NCBI GenBank assembly: GCA_031629035.1 | Contig: JAVLUG010000009.1 | Span: 171,441-235,440, forward strand | Length of the DNA: 64,000 nucleotides | Source: MVYY01 sp012517575 | Lineage (GTDB): Bacteria; Bacteroidota; Bacteroidia; Bacteroidales; Paludibacteraceae | Reading direction: 5' to 3' | Part shown: piece by piece, positions 8,492-19,087 of the stretch | Layout of the letters: the number at the start of each line of letters is the position of its first letter | How positions within the stretch are numbered: the stretch's first letter is position 1 | Notes under the pieces: generated by a model | Told to the model about the DNA's origin: nothing | The model's database searches: none | The model's input: the letters and a program-made list of their open reading frames with translations, nothing else | Made by a program: the position numbers and the translations under genes

Positions 8492-11290
8492 TTAGTACAT
8501 CAGTTTCAATATCAGTCTGTTTTTTTCTCCAGTTATTTCCAATGGATAAATACCTTGCAACAATTTTTCTGAAGGTATCGGAATCCGGTTGATTCCTTCC
8601 TGCAAATTTTCTTCTTTTTGAAGTAGTAAGGTGCCGGTGATGGAATACATTTTAACCCTTACTTTTTCTGAAGTTGGTGCATTCAATACTAAATAGATAT
8701 TTTTGTCATTTTTCTGAAAATACCCTTTCCAATTTGCTGTAATGGTATTGTTACCTATCGATGTATTGTCTTTAAGTATTACCATAACTGTATCGGAAGC
8801 TTCGGTCAAGCCATCCGGAGTAGTAGCTTTAACTCTGATATAGTAAGTATTGTTTGTTAGTTGTTCGTATATTGTGCAGTAAGTATAGGCATCAACTGTT
8901 TTTACGGTTGTACTGCGTGGAGGAAAAGTTGACGAAGTGGATAATTCAACTCTGAATCCTCTGGCAGGTTGTTCTGCCCAACAAATTTGTATGGAAGTTC
9001 CCTGTATATTACTGCCATCGATGGGTTGCAATATCTGAGGTACAGGAATCGTTTCCTGTATGGTGGTGAAACTAACTGATTCGGTGACAGCAGAAATATT
9101 TCCATCATTTACCATAACCCGCGCATAATACTTTGTTCCTCCAATCAGTGTTCCATAAGGAACTACAAAACTTGTTGTATTTACGGTTGTTATGAAAATC
9201 CGTTTGGTTTCCAGAAAATTCCATACAGAAGAAATCTCGAGTGTATAGGACGCAGTCGGACTAATGGAATCCCATTTAAAAGCTGGTAGAAGCGAAACAT
9301 TTGTGTTTCCGTTTGCCGGAGAAAGTATTTTAAACTTATGACTGATGAAACTCCGGGTTTCTGACCACACTTCTTCAGCATTTGCTTTTAAGGTTTTAAC
9401 TCGCCAGTAATATCTGGTGTTGTCCTTTAAATTTGTTTGTTTTCCAGAAAAGAAACTATTATCTTTAGTTTGTCTGGAACAAACCAAATTAGTAAATTGC
9501 TCATCTTCTGCCAGTTGCCAAATGTAGCTGTCGGCTTCCTGAACCGTTTTCCATTGAAATATACAAGGAATGACAGTCTCAGTGTTATTTTCCGGATAAA
9601 CAAGTGGAGCTGCAGTAGAAGGTGCAAGCGATTCTCCATAAATTCTTGGTGAACCCTCGTTTCCATATCTATCCACTACTGATACGGCAATTTTATGAGT
9701 ACTTTCACTTATATTTGCCGGAAAAATGAATTGTTTGTTGTAACTTACACCAAGTAAATAGTTGGAGGAAGTGAAAATTCCGGGAATGTTTCTGTTTTCG
9801 TTGGGAACAGCATAAACAGCATAACAAACATTATCATTTTCATAAGCCCAAGAAACGATATTTTCCGAAATTGTCAAATTACTTACCAAGGGAAGATCAG
9901 CATGTGTTTTCCAGCCAATAGCGGGACACAAAGCAGGAAGACTAAATTTTTGAGTTCTAAGGTAAGAAATAAATCCTGTTGTGTTCATAAATTTGCTGGC
10001 AGCATAGAAGACACTACCGGGGGCATCATTGATATCGTAATCTCTGTTGAAATCAATTTGAAGACCTATTTCGGAAGACAGAAAATTTACTGCACTCGGA
10101 GCAGCGCTAAATAAAGGGGCTTTCTTTGCCTGAAATAATTCCAGTTCAAGAGTGGATAAGGCTGATATAGGAGTTTCTTCATTATTTATTTTTATTCTGC
10201 TTGCTGCAGGAGCCGACGATGCAGTCATCGAAGAAAGAGAATGACTGGAATAAAAATGTTTTCCAAAGCGATTGGTTAATTTCGACCACCATTCAGCCAA
10301 AATACCGTAAGGGTAGGCACTGTAAGTTGTCCAATAAAGTTGTGGAGACAAATAATCGACTGTTCCTTGTTCCAACCATGCTACCGGATCGCAATATATT
10401 TCGGCATACATATTTCCTGTCGTTCCGATTCCAATTGGCAGAGGAATTCCTCTTTGAGCTGCTACATTTTGGTCGGTAGTCCAAGTTCCGAAAGGCGAAA
10501 CTCCAAAGGTTACATATGGTTTCACATTTTGAATGGTGTCATAAACTCCGGCAATCATTTTGTTGACATTTTCTCTTCTCCAATCGCCAATACTTTGGTT
10601 TTCAGGTTTATATAGAGCTTGCGCGGCTGCATCCAAATTGTCAGGAGTGCCACCATAAGCATAGAAATAGTCATCAAATACAACTCCATCTACATTATAG
10701 TTATTAACGATTTCACCAATGATGCATTTTATTCTCTCTCTAACTTCCGGCAATCCTGGATTCAGAATTTTGACATAATCTCCATAGTCGAGCAACCATT
10801 CGGGGTGAGTATTGGCATAATCGATAGATGTATTTCCATGTGAATATACCGAAGAAGAATACCGATAAGGATTCAACCACGCATGCAGTTCCAATCCGCG
10901 TTTATGAGCTTCTTCAATGGCGAAAGCCAAGGGATCGTAGCCTGGGTTGGCTCCGCGCTCACTCGAAATATAAGCGCTCCAGGGTTCGTAGGAAGAAGTA
11001 TACATCGCGTCACACATTCCTCTAACCTGGAAAAAAACAGCATTCATATTTGCTTTTTTCAGTGAATCGAAAATCACTTTCAATTCATTCTTCTGCTGAT
11101 TGATAGCTGCCTGCCGGGCTGGCTCATTACTACCTGTTGCTTTTGGAACAGTTATACTCGGCCAGTCGAGCTGCCATACAGTGGCCAACCAAACAGACCG
11201 CATTTCCCGCTTTGGTGATTGAGCCTCAGAGGAGAGACAGCTAATCAAAAAAATGAAGACTAAAACAAAAAGATGAATGCTTTTTTTCAT
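8492..11290 (-). CDS. GHL10 family (DigH/YngK-like) secreted glycosidase with FnIII modules
   Basis: After a signal peptide (SSEAQ), residues ~27-420 form a GHL10 (DUF187) TIM-barrel: REMRSVWLATVWQLDWPS, FFQVRGMCDAMY, LHAWLNPYR, VDGVVFDDYFYAYG and DYLSPQLYW are family hallmarks, with the DD pair a likely catalytic region. Fibronectin-III-like modules follow (QWKTVQEADSYIWQLAED and a second repeat), then a C-terminal T9SS-like strand domain (KVRMYSITGTLLL). E. coli DigH, of this family, cuts glycan strands whose peptides have been removed by amidases, so an amidase in the same locus is a strong functional clue. At 932 residues it is longer than single-domain members. Confidence 0.88.
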   Translation of the reverse strand: MKKSIHLFVLVFIFLISCLSSEAQSPKREMRSVWLATVWQLDWPSITVPKATGSNEPARQAAINQQKNELKVIFDSLKKANMNAVFFQVRGMCDAMYTSSYEPWSAYISSERGANPGYDPLAFAIEEAHKRGLELHAWLNPYRYSSSVYSHGNTSIDYANTHPEWLLDYGDYVKILNPGLPEVRERIKCIIGEIVNNYNVDGVVFDDYFYAYGGTPDNLDAAAQALYKPENQSIGDWRRENVNKMIAGVYDTIQNVKPYVTFGVSPFGTWTTDQNVAAQRGIPLPIGIGTTGNMYAEIYCDPVAWLEQGTVDYLSPQLYWTTYSAYPYGILAEWWSKLTNRFGKHFYSSHSLSSMTASSAPAASRIKINNEETPISALSTLELELFQAKKAPLFSAAPSAVNFLSSEIGLQIDFNRDYDINDAPGSVFYAASKFMNTTGFISYLRTQKFSLPALCPAIGWKTHADLPLVSNLTISENIVSWAYENDNVCYAVYAVPNENRNIPGIFTSSNYLLGVSYNKQFIFPANISESTHKIAVSVVDRYGNEGSPRIYGESLAPSTAAPLVYPENNTETVIPCIFQWKTVQEADSYIWQLAEDEQFTNLVCSRQTKDNSFFSGKQTNLKDNTRYYWRVKTLKANAEEVWSETRSFISHKFKILSPANGNTNVSLLPAFKWDSISPTASYTLEISSVWNFLETKRIFITTVNTTSFVVPYGTLIGGTKYYARVMVNDGNISAVTESVSFTTIQETIPVPQILQPIDGSNIQGTSIQICWAEQPARGFRVELSTSSTFPPRSTTVKTVDAYTYCTIYEQLTNNTYYIRVKATTPDGLTEASDTVMVILKDNTSIGNNTITANWKGYFQKNDKNIYLVLNAPTSEKVRVKMYSITGTLLLQKEENLQEGINRIPIPSEKLLQGIYPLEITGEKNRLILKLMY

Positions 11291-11354
11291 GCTTATATTT
11301 CTTTCTGATAATGTTAATTATTCTTGATTTTCAAAATTTCTTTAAATATCCGAA

Positions 11355-13025
11355 TTAAAATAGTTTTGATGGCGTTTTATTGATGGCTACTCCGTAGATT
11401 TCTACTCCTTCAATGACAGGTTCAACATATCCTTTTGCCGGATTGTATCGCATTAACCCTGATTTGATGGCTGGATCACTTGAGCGATAACCGAAATAAA
11501 CACAGCCATCTGTTTCGTCCAATGCCAATTGACAGATACCAATGAATTCACCCGATGAGCCTTCTCCTTTTCCGGCTTCCACCACCGGCTGAAGCATTTT
11601 TCCATTTGCCAGCCGGCAACGGTAGGGTGTTAAATCCTGAAATGTTTTGATGGCATTTAACTGCTCTAAGGTGCATCGGTAAAGTCCTCCATAACCCTGA
11701 TCGAATATGGAAAAATAGATTACATTATTTTTACTGTCCCAAACAAATGATTTTGGGCTCATCCCATCCAAAGCAACTCCGGCAGTTGGCGGCGTCCCAT
11801 TGCCTGTTATAGGTTCCTTAAGAATATCGCTTTCCAAAAATCTAAAAATTCCATTTCCATTAAAAGTTTTGCACCAGTACCACACATTGTTGATTTTTCC
11901 AAAACAAGCATTCATGGCACCATAACTTAATCCTTTTCCATAGTATCCCAATGTGGCATTCTGAACATAATATGGAAATTCGCTACGCGAAAATGATTTG
12001 TTACGTTCGCTTAGAGAAATGTTGGCAAATCCGGTATTTCTGTCGGAAAAATACAATTTTCCCGATTCGATATATCCATAAAATGGATCGTCGAAAGCTG
12101 CACCACTGTTGGTTAACATAGTTTCTACCTTACTTCCGCTTTTAGACATGACCGTAATTCGTCCATCGCCCAAGTTGCCATCGATATCGTTAATGTATGT
12201 AAATTGCTTTCCGCAATCAAGGATGTACAGAGAAGTGTCATTAAATATTATGTTTAATGGATGTTGTCCTGATTTTACGCCCATGTCGAAAGGATAAATT
12301 TTCATGCTTTCGGGAGTAGAAGAACTTAATTTTAACGCCATAATGTTGCCTGTTTTTACGGCATAGTAAAGAGTTGGAACGGCTCTATTAAAAGCAACCT
12401 GAACATTAATTGTACTTTCTTCGAGTTCGCGACCGCCTAATTTCACTTGCAAACGAACTGTTTGAGAACCCACATTGCTGAATTTAACTTTTCCGGGATC
12501 TTTGCCTGTAAAAGTTTCTCTGGTATTTCCATTTTCATCAAGCGTACCTTCGGGGAAAGTCCAAATGTATTCTTCTTGAAGACCTTCGGGATTGGGGAGT
12601 TCCACTTCAAAACTTACATAGGTAGTTTGAACTTCGCACATTCCTCCTTCTATAGGTTTTAATTTCATAATGGGACGGATATCACTGATAAATATCTTTT
12701 GAACCATGTATCCCTTGCCTTCTACAGTCAGTTTTACCTGATAGGTACCGGCTTGTGTATATTTATGCGTTACCGTTGTGCCTGTGGCATTTGTTCCATC
12801 GCCAAAATCCCATGTGCAGCCCGCAGTAGCAGAGGAAGTTTCAAATTTAATTTCCGCTCCTACATAATAATCCAACTGATAGGAATTATCATTCACTGAA
12901 TAAGTAAATGTAACATCGGGTGAAGGCAAGTCCTCAATTGCCGGCATCTCGTCCTTGCAACTACCAGTCAAAAAAACAAGTAAACCGAATATGCCCACGT
13001 ATTTTATTATTTGTTTCGTTTTCAT
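11355..13025 (-). CDS. PKD-domain surface lipoprotein in SusE/F position
   Basis: 556 residues from the ATG at 13025, which opens a lipoprotein signal with lipobox LTGSC; an ATG 75 bases upstream adds an unlikely leader. Residues ~30-115 hold a PKD domain (CTWDFGDGTNATG ... GTYQVKLTVEG), then a second Ig-like segment, then a C-terminal region with NHL/propeller-like strands (NNVIYFSIFDQGYGGLYRC). The gene follows SusC, SusD and another lipoprotein, the usual slot for SusE/SusF-type surface glycan-binding proteins, so ligand capture outside the cell is the likely job. No enzyme motif is visible. Confidence 0.75.
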   Translation of the reverse strand: MKTKQIIKYVGIFGLLVFLTGSCKDEMPAIEDLPSPDVTFTYSVNDNSYQLDYYVGAEIKFETSSATAGCTWDFGDGTNATGTTVTHKYTQAGTYQVKLTVEGKGYMVQKIFISDIRPIMKLKPIEGGMCEVQTTYVSFEVELPNPEGLQEEYIWTFPEGTLDENGNTRETFTGKDPGKVKFSNVGSQTVRLQVKLGGRELEESTINVQVAFNRAVPTLYYAVKTGNIMALKLSSSTPESMKIYPFDMGVKSGQHPLNIIFNDTSLYILDCGKQFTYINDIDGNLGDGRITVMSKSGSKVETMLTNSGAAFDDPFYGYIESGKLYFSDRNTGFANISLSERNKSFSRSEFPYYVQNATLGYYGKGLSYGAMNACFGKINNVWYWCKTFNGNGIFRFLESDILKEPITGNGTPPTAGVALDGMSPKSFVWDSKNNVIYFSIFDQGYGGLYRCTLEQLNAIKTFQDLTPYRCRLANGKMLQPVVEAGKGEGSSGEFIGICQLALDETDGCVYFGYRSSDPAIKSGLMRYNPAKGYVEPVIEGVEIYGVAINKTPSKLF

Positions 13026-13121
13026 AAGCGAATTTTTAATAGATTCATTAATAGTTATAAACAACCAACAATTGAATGGATTGTATTTTTTGAAAGACAT
13101 TTAACATACTATAAAATTAAG

Positions 13122-13979
13122 TTAGTTAAGCATTATTATCGATTTAGTTGATAATCCGGCAGTTCCTTTTCTGTCAACGGCTTTTATGAGAGCATTCAAT
13201 TGATAATTACGCGAAAATTCGACATCATAATTGTTGTTGGAAGCATTATAAATTAAGTCGGCAAATGGAATTGTTTGGTAAATATCCCGTATTTCAGCAG
13301 GAATAACTTCATTGCCCTGAGAATCTTTCGGAAAATGATAGTCATAACTTCCGGAATTCTCATTAAAAGTGGAATCCAAATAGACCTTGAAATTTTCTAC
13401 CAGATTCAGTCCCGAGTACATTTTTTGAAAATCGAGAGCTTTCATTTTTGTGTACAGACTGTCTTTGAAATGTTGCATAAATCCTTCGCCAAAATAATTT
13501 ATCATTTTGGAACTGTCGAAAGTTACAGGCTTTATCCATGAAATTGAACTTAAAGTTGTACTGGTAGGGAAAGTTGCATTAAAAGAATAAGCATGTAAAG
13601 AATCGTTCCAATAGCTTTCGCTGTGTGGATATTCCGAAATTTTTTGAGAAATACGTTTATCGTCCGAAGTAGTTGATGTCAACTGAAAAGTAAAGGTTTG
13701 TGTCCATGGGCACGAAACTGTTTTGGATTGCTCTTCCTTTACGCTGTACCAAACTTCAAGATGGTCAATGGGATCTTTCCCCGAAGTATAATACTGAACA
13801 AAAAACGGTACATCGCTACCTGCATTTACAGTACTGCTTCCTATTTCCCAATATACTTGCGGAGCCATTTCGCCAATAAATACGTTATCGTTTAAAGTGT
13901 CATTCTTTTCACAGGAAGACAGAAAAAAGCCCATGAATACTGACAACAGAATAGCTATTTTAAATTGTATGTTTTTCAT
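13122..13979 (-). CDS. Lipoprotein of unknown function downstream of SusD
   Basis: 285 residues with lipobox FFLSSC, so lipidated at the cysteine and probably outer-membrane anchored. The N-terminal ~100 residues look strand-rich and Ig-like (VYWEIGSSTVNAGSDVPFFVQYY); no family was recognised. It sits 24 bases downstream of the susD-like gene and upstream of the PKD lipoprotein, all in one direction. The position suggests a surface component helping the SusCD complex, perhaps in binding, but the sequence itself shows no function. Confidence 0.65.
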   Translation of the reverse strand: MKNIQFKIAILLSVFMGFFLSSCEKNDTLNDNVFIGEMAPQVYWEIGSSTVNAGSDVPFFVQYYTSGKDPIDHLEVWYSVKEEQSKTVSCPWTQTFTFQLTSTTSDDKRISQKISEYPHSESYWNDSLHAYSFNATFPTSTTLSSISWIKPVTFDSSKMINYFGEGFMQHFKDSLYTKMKALDFQKMYSGLNLVENFKVYLDSTFNENSGSYDYHFPKDSQGNEVIPAEIRDIYQTIPFADLIYNASNNNYDVEFSRNYQLNALIKAVDRKGTAGLSTKSIIMLN

Positions 13980-14003
13980 ACTCGTAATTTTTTAAGTTTA
14001 AAT

Positions 14004-15788
14004 TTATTTCCACTCTGTTTGATCTGCGACAGTAACCTTATCGTTGTTTTTGTATGCCCAAATCATTCTTTTTTTCAGCCAATCCGGATTTTTATAAGCG
14101 CCAAGTCTTTGTAATTCCTTGCGGTTATATTTTTCTTCTGTTTCAGGGTCATAATTCAAACGGTTAACCCATGCATTGGGCGAGAATTTGGCATTGGTGC
14201 CGTAATTATCAGGTGTTGTCCAATAAGCCTCGTAGAGGTTGTAAGGTCTTGTCAATGAAAATTCTACCTTGAAATTTTCCGGATTGACATTCCTCGTCCC
14301 ATCATGACAAGTTGTGACTGTATAAACAAATTGACCATCATAAGCTATACCATTGGTTTTGCTGCTATAATTGTATCGGCGCATATCGGTCCATTGTTCG
14401 GGTTGGAGATACATGGCCACATATTTTTGTTGCATCAAATCGGCAATGGTAAAGGTGTTGGCACTGGGTAGTTTGATTGTAAAGAAACGATCGTAATAAG
14501 GTTTTGTAACCGTACTGGTAGGTAATACACCCAAGCGTTCCATATTGACATTTACGGCATCAATTGTTGTCTGATAGGCTACATCTTTATCGCCTTTCCA
14601 ATACTGGGCTTCAGCTTTTATAAACAAAAGTTCTTCACGTGACATAAGCATAATGTAACCATTATTCCGTGTGTAGGGATTATGTCCTTCAGTGGCATAT
14701 AAATCGGGGTAGAAAGTAATTTTCATGGTTGCCGGCATGCCAATGTTATTTTCAAGGTAACGTAAAACTTTTACGTTATTATCATTTGTTCGTGGGCTCA
14801 TTAATTCAACAGCGCGTGGGTCGAGAGCATAACCCGTAGAAGCTCTATGACTTGAGTAGCTTCCAAGAACGGCATAAGTGAAGAACTTGGAAGGAATAGC
14901 TTCCGAAAACAAATTTTGTCTTCCTTGCGGCCATCCAAGGTTCAAGGATGGTTGAGCCGGTCCCCACGGACAGTTCTTTTCGGCAGAGCCTCCATCATAT
15001 CGATATATGGCATCAGTGTAGGAAGGGTCGTTTAATGCTGCATCCACTGCATCAATAATTTTCTGGCAGGTTTCTGGAGTATTTTCCCAATTGGGAAGTT
15101 TTCTGATAAGTATTCTTGCCTTTATGGCTTTTGTAAATGCTCTCCATTTTCCTAAATTGCCTTCAAACATTCGGTCCATGTGTTTGTCAATACGTTTGTT
15201 GCTTGGATTATTAATCCATTCATCGTTGTCATAAAGATTTATCAGTTCATCTGCTTCCTGCAACATCCATTCGTAAATAGAAGCCTGTGTATCGTATGAA
15301 GGAGAATTTGACAGGTAAACTTGTGAACGAGGCATATCGCCAAAAGCATCGGTGGTAAGCAAAGTAGAATGCAAAAGTAGGGTACGACCGATTAATACAA
15401 AATTTTTTGAATTAATTTCCTCTGCTGTCTCAATCATTCCTTTGGCGTTAACACCAATATCGTAAAAATGTCTTCTCCATTGAGGATGACGGTTCATGGA
15501 TAAAAACTCCCATCCGCTTTTGTATGCGTAAGACCCTGTTTGACTGCGTCCTGCAGTAGTCAGCGCTTGTGATAAATATACTCCGTATTCGGCATGGTCG
15601 TAACAAAGTTGAGATGCGTACAGCAAGACCATCGGCAATGATTGATCGGGCGTTACTTTCACAGGTTTGTCTTTGCTTACGTTAACATCCAACCAGTCTT
15701 CACAACTGCTAAACAGGCTACTAATGGCAATAAGCAACATAAGTCCTGAAATTTTTAATATGTTTCCTTTCTTAATTATGGTATTCAT
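14004..15788 (-). CDS. SusD/RagB-family nutrient-binding outer-membrane lipoprotein (SusD-like_2)
   Basis: 594 residues with lipobox LFSSC and the start of mature SusD_like-2 proteins (EDWLDVNVSKDKP). TPR-like helices with typical segments follow, such as LLHSTLLTTDAFGDMP, KARILIRKLP and REELLFIKAEAQYW. SusD-like proteins form the lid over a SusC barrel and bind the incoming oligosaccharide or peptide. It lies 14 bases downstream of the SusC gene, the invariant order of such pairs. The SusD-like_2 subfamily is often linked to peptide or amino-sugar import rather than starch; the substrate here is inferred from the neighbours. Confidence 0.92.
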   Translation of the reverse strand: MNTIIKKGNILKISGLMLLIAISSLFSSCEDWLDVNVSKDKPVKVTPDQSLPMVLLYASQLCYDHAEYGVYLSQALTTAGRSQTGSYAYKSGWEFLSMNRHPQWRRHFYDIGVNAKGMIETAEEINSKNFVLIGRTLLLHSTLLTTDAFGDMPRSQVYLSNSPSYDTQASIYEWMLQEADELINLYDNDEWINNPSNKRIDKHMDRMFEGNLGKWRAFTKAIKARILIRKLPNWENTPETCQKIIDAVDAALNDPSYTDAIYRYDGGSAEKNCPWGPAQPSLNLGWPQGRQNLFSEAIPSKFFTYAVLGSYSSHRASTGYALDPRAVELMSPRTNDNNVKVLRYLENNIGMPATMKITFYPDLYATEGHNPYTRNNGYIMLMSREELLFIKAEAQYWKGDKDVAYQTTIDAVNVNMERLGVLPTSTVTKPYYDRFFTIKLPSANTFTIADLMQQKYVAMYLQPEQWTDMRRYNYSSKTNGIAYDGQFVYTVTTCHDGTRNVNPENFKVEFSLTRPYNLYEAYWTTPDNYGTNAKFSPNAWVNRLNYDPETEEKYNRKELQRLGAYKNPDWLKKRMIWAYKNNDKVTVADQTEWK

Positions 15789-15802
15789 TGTTGTATTGAG
15801 AT

Positions 15803-18800
15803 TTAAAAGTTGGCATTAATGGTAAAGTTGATTCCTCTGGTATTGGGGACAGGATAATTGTCTATTCCCATCGACCCCGTTCCTCCTTCGCTAGTAGAGG
15901 CATTGATTTGTGGATCGGAACCGGTATATTTTGTTAAAAGGAATAAATTGGTGCCCGTTATCGAGCATTTGAGTCCATGAATGTAACGATTGTTTTTTAA
16001 CTTGTTGGTAAAATCGTATCCCAGCGTAACATAACTCAAACGAATATAAGAACCATCTTCAATGAAATTTGAACTTACATTGTAATAATAATTTATAATT
16101 GTCTGATTGTCAAGAACAATTGGAGTTGTGTTCTTTATGTAAGAGCCATCAGTCTGTTCTACAACTCCATCCCAAACTATCTGTCTGCCACGATAAAATT
16201 CAAGCATTTTGTGTTGTCCGCTCGACCACAGGCTTCGACCTGTTACATTCATTACATCGCCTCCTTTTCGTCCATCAACAAGAAAACTTAAAGTAATTCC
16301 TTTGTATTTCAAATTGCTGGTCAACCCCATCAAAAAATCGGGTTCACGATTTCCAATCAACACACTTTTTGTAGGATTAATTTTAGGATAACCATCGGGG
16401 GTGCATATTATTTCTCCTTTTTCATTACGCAAATAGTCTTTTCCTGAAATAGCCGTGGTAGAACCATTCAGATAAGCAGTTGGAAAAATATCTCCGTATT
16501 GTGTTCCCTGCAATTCGACAATGTCTTCGGGAAGACTTAAAACCGTTCCGCGATTAAAGCCAAAATTTAAGGTGGCTGTCCAAAACAAATTTTTATTTTT
16601 TAATAGGTCTTGATCAACAGACATTTCTATTCCGTGATTTTTGATGTTTCCTTCATTTCTGGTTTGCAAAATATAACCAGAAGCAGGCGAAACACGAACG
16701 GTTACAATCTGATTATCGACAGTCGTTGAATAGTAAGCTAGATCCAATCGTGTTTTGCTGTCGAAGAAACGAGCTTCCAATCCAATTTCCCATGAGTCGG
16801 AAATTTCAGGTTGCAAATTGCTTGCCACCGACATGGTGGGATCCGCTCCATAGCCTCCATCGGGTAAAGTAGGATATTGCGTATATTTGCGGTCGAACAG
16901 ATAGGGTGTGGCTACATCTTTACCTACCCTTGCCCAATTGCCACGTAATTTTCCGTAAGAAAACCAGTCATTGCTCAACCCAAAGATTTCGGAAAATATT
17001 ATTCCTCCTGTTATGGAAGGATAAAAGTAGGGATTGTATTTGTAAGCAATGGTTGAAGACCAGTCCCAGCGTGAAGTTACACTTAAATTTAACAATCCTT
17101 TATAATCACTTCTCAATTCACCGAAAATTCCGGCATTTCTTTTTTCCCAATGGTTCAACGACACATCATTCGTTCCGACAATTTCGCTGACATTGGATAT
17201 GCTGTATGTTCCAGGTATTACAAAATCTCTTCCGTTTATGGAAGATGAAATGCGGTTATCGGTTTTAATTTCTGTACCGGCGAGTATTTCCAAATTAAAA
17301 TCTTTTGGTAAAGGTATTTTATAATTTCCCATGAGGGTTGCAGTAATTAATTCTCGTTTGCTTTGAGAATAACTGTAGTTACCAAGCAAATCCTTATCAA
17401 TGCTGGCATAATCTCTTTCATTAAAATAAGGGACAGAGTAATAATAATCGTTGTAATCTTTCAATGCCTGAGCATAAGCATTTAAATCGGTATAATCACT
17501 TTCTTTCGGAGGATCCTCGAGAATAATGGAATCATCAAAACGAGGTACTTGATATCCGTCGTACAAGTAATTGTTCTGGTCGAGGCTTAATCTGCCCGTA
17601 ATTTCTAACCCTTTTAGTGGTTTGTAAATTAATGACCCTTGTAATAAGTTGCGCGTAGAAGAATTTAATCCGTAATCCATATATCTGCTCCATAAAGGAC
17701 TAATAGGTGAATTTTCTTTTTTTGGGTTACTGATATACCGATAACGAATACTTCCATCCGAGTTCTTATAATTGGTAATATCATCATTGATTGGCCAAGA
17801 GTAGATGGAACTTATGCTTCCGGCTCCCCGATAATTGTTTTTAACGATATTGGTCATGAAGTTGGCGGAAATTTTTTTGTTGATTTCGTAGTTTCCTTTT
17901 AGCAGCACACCTATTTTATCGAGATAGTCTTTTGGGACAATCCCATCATTTCGTGAATAGTTTACCGATGCATAGGATTGAAATTTGTCGCTTCCACCAT
18001 TTAAACTGAAATCGTATTTTTGATATAAACCAGTTTGAAAATAATTTTTTACATTGTTGTAGACTGGTTCATCTTTGTCCAAAAGAGGTCCCCAGCCGCC
18101 ATATCCACCACTTTCCTGCGGCCGATAGAATCCCAAAGCTCCTGGTCCATAGATGGATTGCAATTCAAGTAGGCGTGTAGGATCATCTCTTTGCAAACTT
18201 GCATTTGCCGAAAATGACATTTTGCCGCTCTGAGCAGTTTTTGTTGTAATCATAATGACTCCATTGGCAGCGTTTTGTCCATATAATGCTGAAGCTGCGG
18301 CTCCTTTTAAAACGGTTACGTTTTCAATATCGCTGGGATTAATATCTGCAGCTGCCGAACCTCCACCTGAAAGCACCATGCCATCGAGAATAAATAATGG
18401 CTCATTGTTCTGACTTGGATTGATAGAGGAAATTCCTCTCAATAAGATTTGAGATCCTGCATTGGGAGATCCCCCGGAATTGGTTACACTCACTCCTGAA
18501 ATTTTTCCTTGAAGTGAATTGACAAAATTTGCTGAACGTCCATCAGTAATGGCATCAGAATTAATTGATTGTACGGCAAAATTAAGTTTCTTTTTTTCTG
18601 CTTTTACTCCCATCGCAGTAACTACCACTTCTTCGATTGCAATAGCTGTTGGCGTCATTACCACATCTATTCTGTCAGCTGATGTAACTTTGCGTTCCAC
18701 TTTTTCCATTCCAACATAACTGAAAACCAACGTTGCTCCCAATGGAACCGAAATGGTGTAAATACCATTATAATTGGTGATGGTTCCATTTGTGGTTCCT

Positions 18801-18937
18801 TTTTCCAAAATCGATGCGCCAATGATGGGTAGCCCATCTTCTTTGGATGTTACTGTACCAGTTACTGTAACTTTCTGTGCTAAAGATACTTGAATGAAAA
18901 AAAATGGAACAGCAAATATTAAAAGAATTTTTTTCAT
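15803..18937 (-). CDS. SusC/RagA-family TonB-dependent outer-membrane transporter
   Basis: 1044 residues from ATG 18937, which begins a signal peptide ending SLAQ; the frame extends 99 bases upstream but that part overlaps the predicted promoter. Domains: carboxypeptidase-regulatory-like (GTVTSKEDGLPIIGASI), a TonB-box-like EEVVVTAMG, plug (NEPLFILDGMVLSGG, GAAASALYGQNAANGVIMI), then a 22-strand barrel. It imports the substrate bound by the SusD partner, powered by TonB. Its promoter carries a LacI-type operator identical in core to that of the divergent nagB-like gene. It heads the series of secreted enzymes and binding proteins. Confidence 0.95.
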   Translation of the reverse strand: MKKILLIFAVPFFFIQVSLAQKVTVTGTVTSKEDGLPIIGASILEKGTTNGTITNYNGIYTISVPLGATLVFSYVGMEKVERKVTSADRIDVVMTPTAIAIEEVVVTAMGVKAEKKKLNFAVQSINSDAITDGRSANFVNSLQGKISGVSVTNSGGSPNAGSQILLRGISSINPSQNNEPLFILDGMVLSGGGSAAADINPSDIENVTVLKGAAASALYGQNAANGVIMITTKTAQSGKMSFSANASLQRDDPTRLLELQSIYGPGALGFYRPQESGGYGGWGPLLDKDEPVYNNVKNYFQTGLYQKYDFSLNGGSDKFQSYASVNYSRNDGIVPKDYLDKIGVLLKGNYEINKKISANFMTNIVKNNYRGAGSISSIYSWPINDDITNYKNSDGSIRYRYISNPKKENSPISPLWSRYMDYGLNSSTRNLLQGSLIYKPLKGLEITGRLSLDQNNYLYDGYQVPRFDDSIILEDPPKESDYTDLNAYAQALKDYNDYYYSVPYFNERDYASIDKDLLGNYSYSQSKRELITATLMGNYKIPLPKDFNLEILAGTEIKTDNRISSSINGRDFVIPGTYSISNVSEIVGTNDVSLNHWEKRNAGIFGELRSDYKGLLNLSVTSRWDWSSTIAYKYNPYFYPSITGGIIFSEIFGLSNDWFSYGKLRGNWARVGKDVATPYLFDRKYTQYPTLPDGGYGADPTMSVASNLQPEISDSWEIGLEARFFDSKTRLDLAYYSTTVDNQIVTVRVSPASGYILQTRNEGNIKNHGIEMSVDQDLLKNKNLFWTATLNFGFNRGTVLSLPEDIVELQGTQYGDIFPTAYLNGSTTAISGKDYLRNEKGEIICTPDGYPKINPTKSVLIGNREPDFLMGLTSNLKYKGITLSFLVDGRKGGDVMNVTGRSLWSSGQHKMLEFYRGRQIVWDGVVEQTDGSYIKNTTPIVLDNQTIINYYYNVSSNFIEDGSYIRLSYVTLGYDFTNKLKNNRYIHGLKCSITGTNLFLLTKYTGSDPQINASTSEGGTGSMGIDNYPVPNTRGINFTINANF

Positions 18938-19025
18938 AGGTACTAAAATTAATTGTTTTAATTTCTCTGAGTTGTATCGGACTTTTATATTTGGAATAAA
19001 TGCTTTTAATAAACATTTGTGATTG

Positions 19026-19056
19026 CAAATAAACAAAAAAAATCTATCACTGCAAA
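19026..19056 (-). promoter_or_regulatory. Predicted SusC promoter
   Basis: Reading on the minus strand, a -33 TTTG (plus bases 19053-19056) is followed after 19 bases by TTTATTTG (plus 19026-19033), one mismatch from the Bacteroidales -7 consensus TAnnTTTG. It lies about 90 bases before the SusC start. Confidence 0.55.
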
Positions 19057-19063
19057 CGTTTGT
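19052..19063. promoter_or_regulatory. LacI/PurR-like operator upstream of SusC
   Basis: Contains the perfect palindrome CAAACGTTTG (19053-19062), the same core as the site at 20875-20886. It overlaps the predicted -33 box of the SusC promoter, so a bound regulator would block it. Central CG palindromes of this form are typical of LacI/GalR-family operators. Confidence 0.7.
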
Positions 19064-19087
19064 TTTTTATTTAACAAAAATTTAATG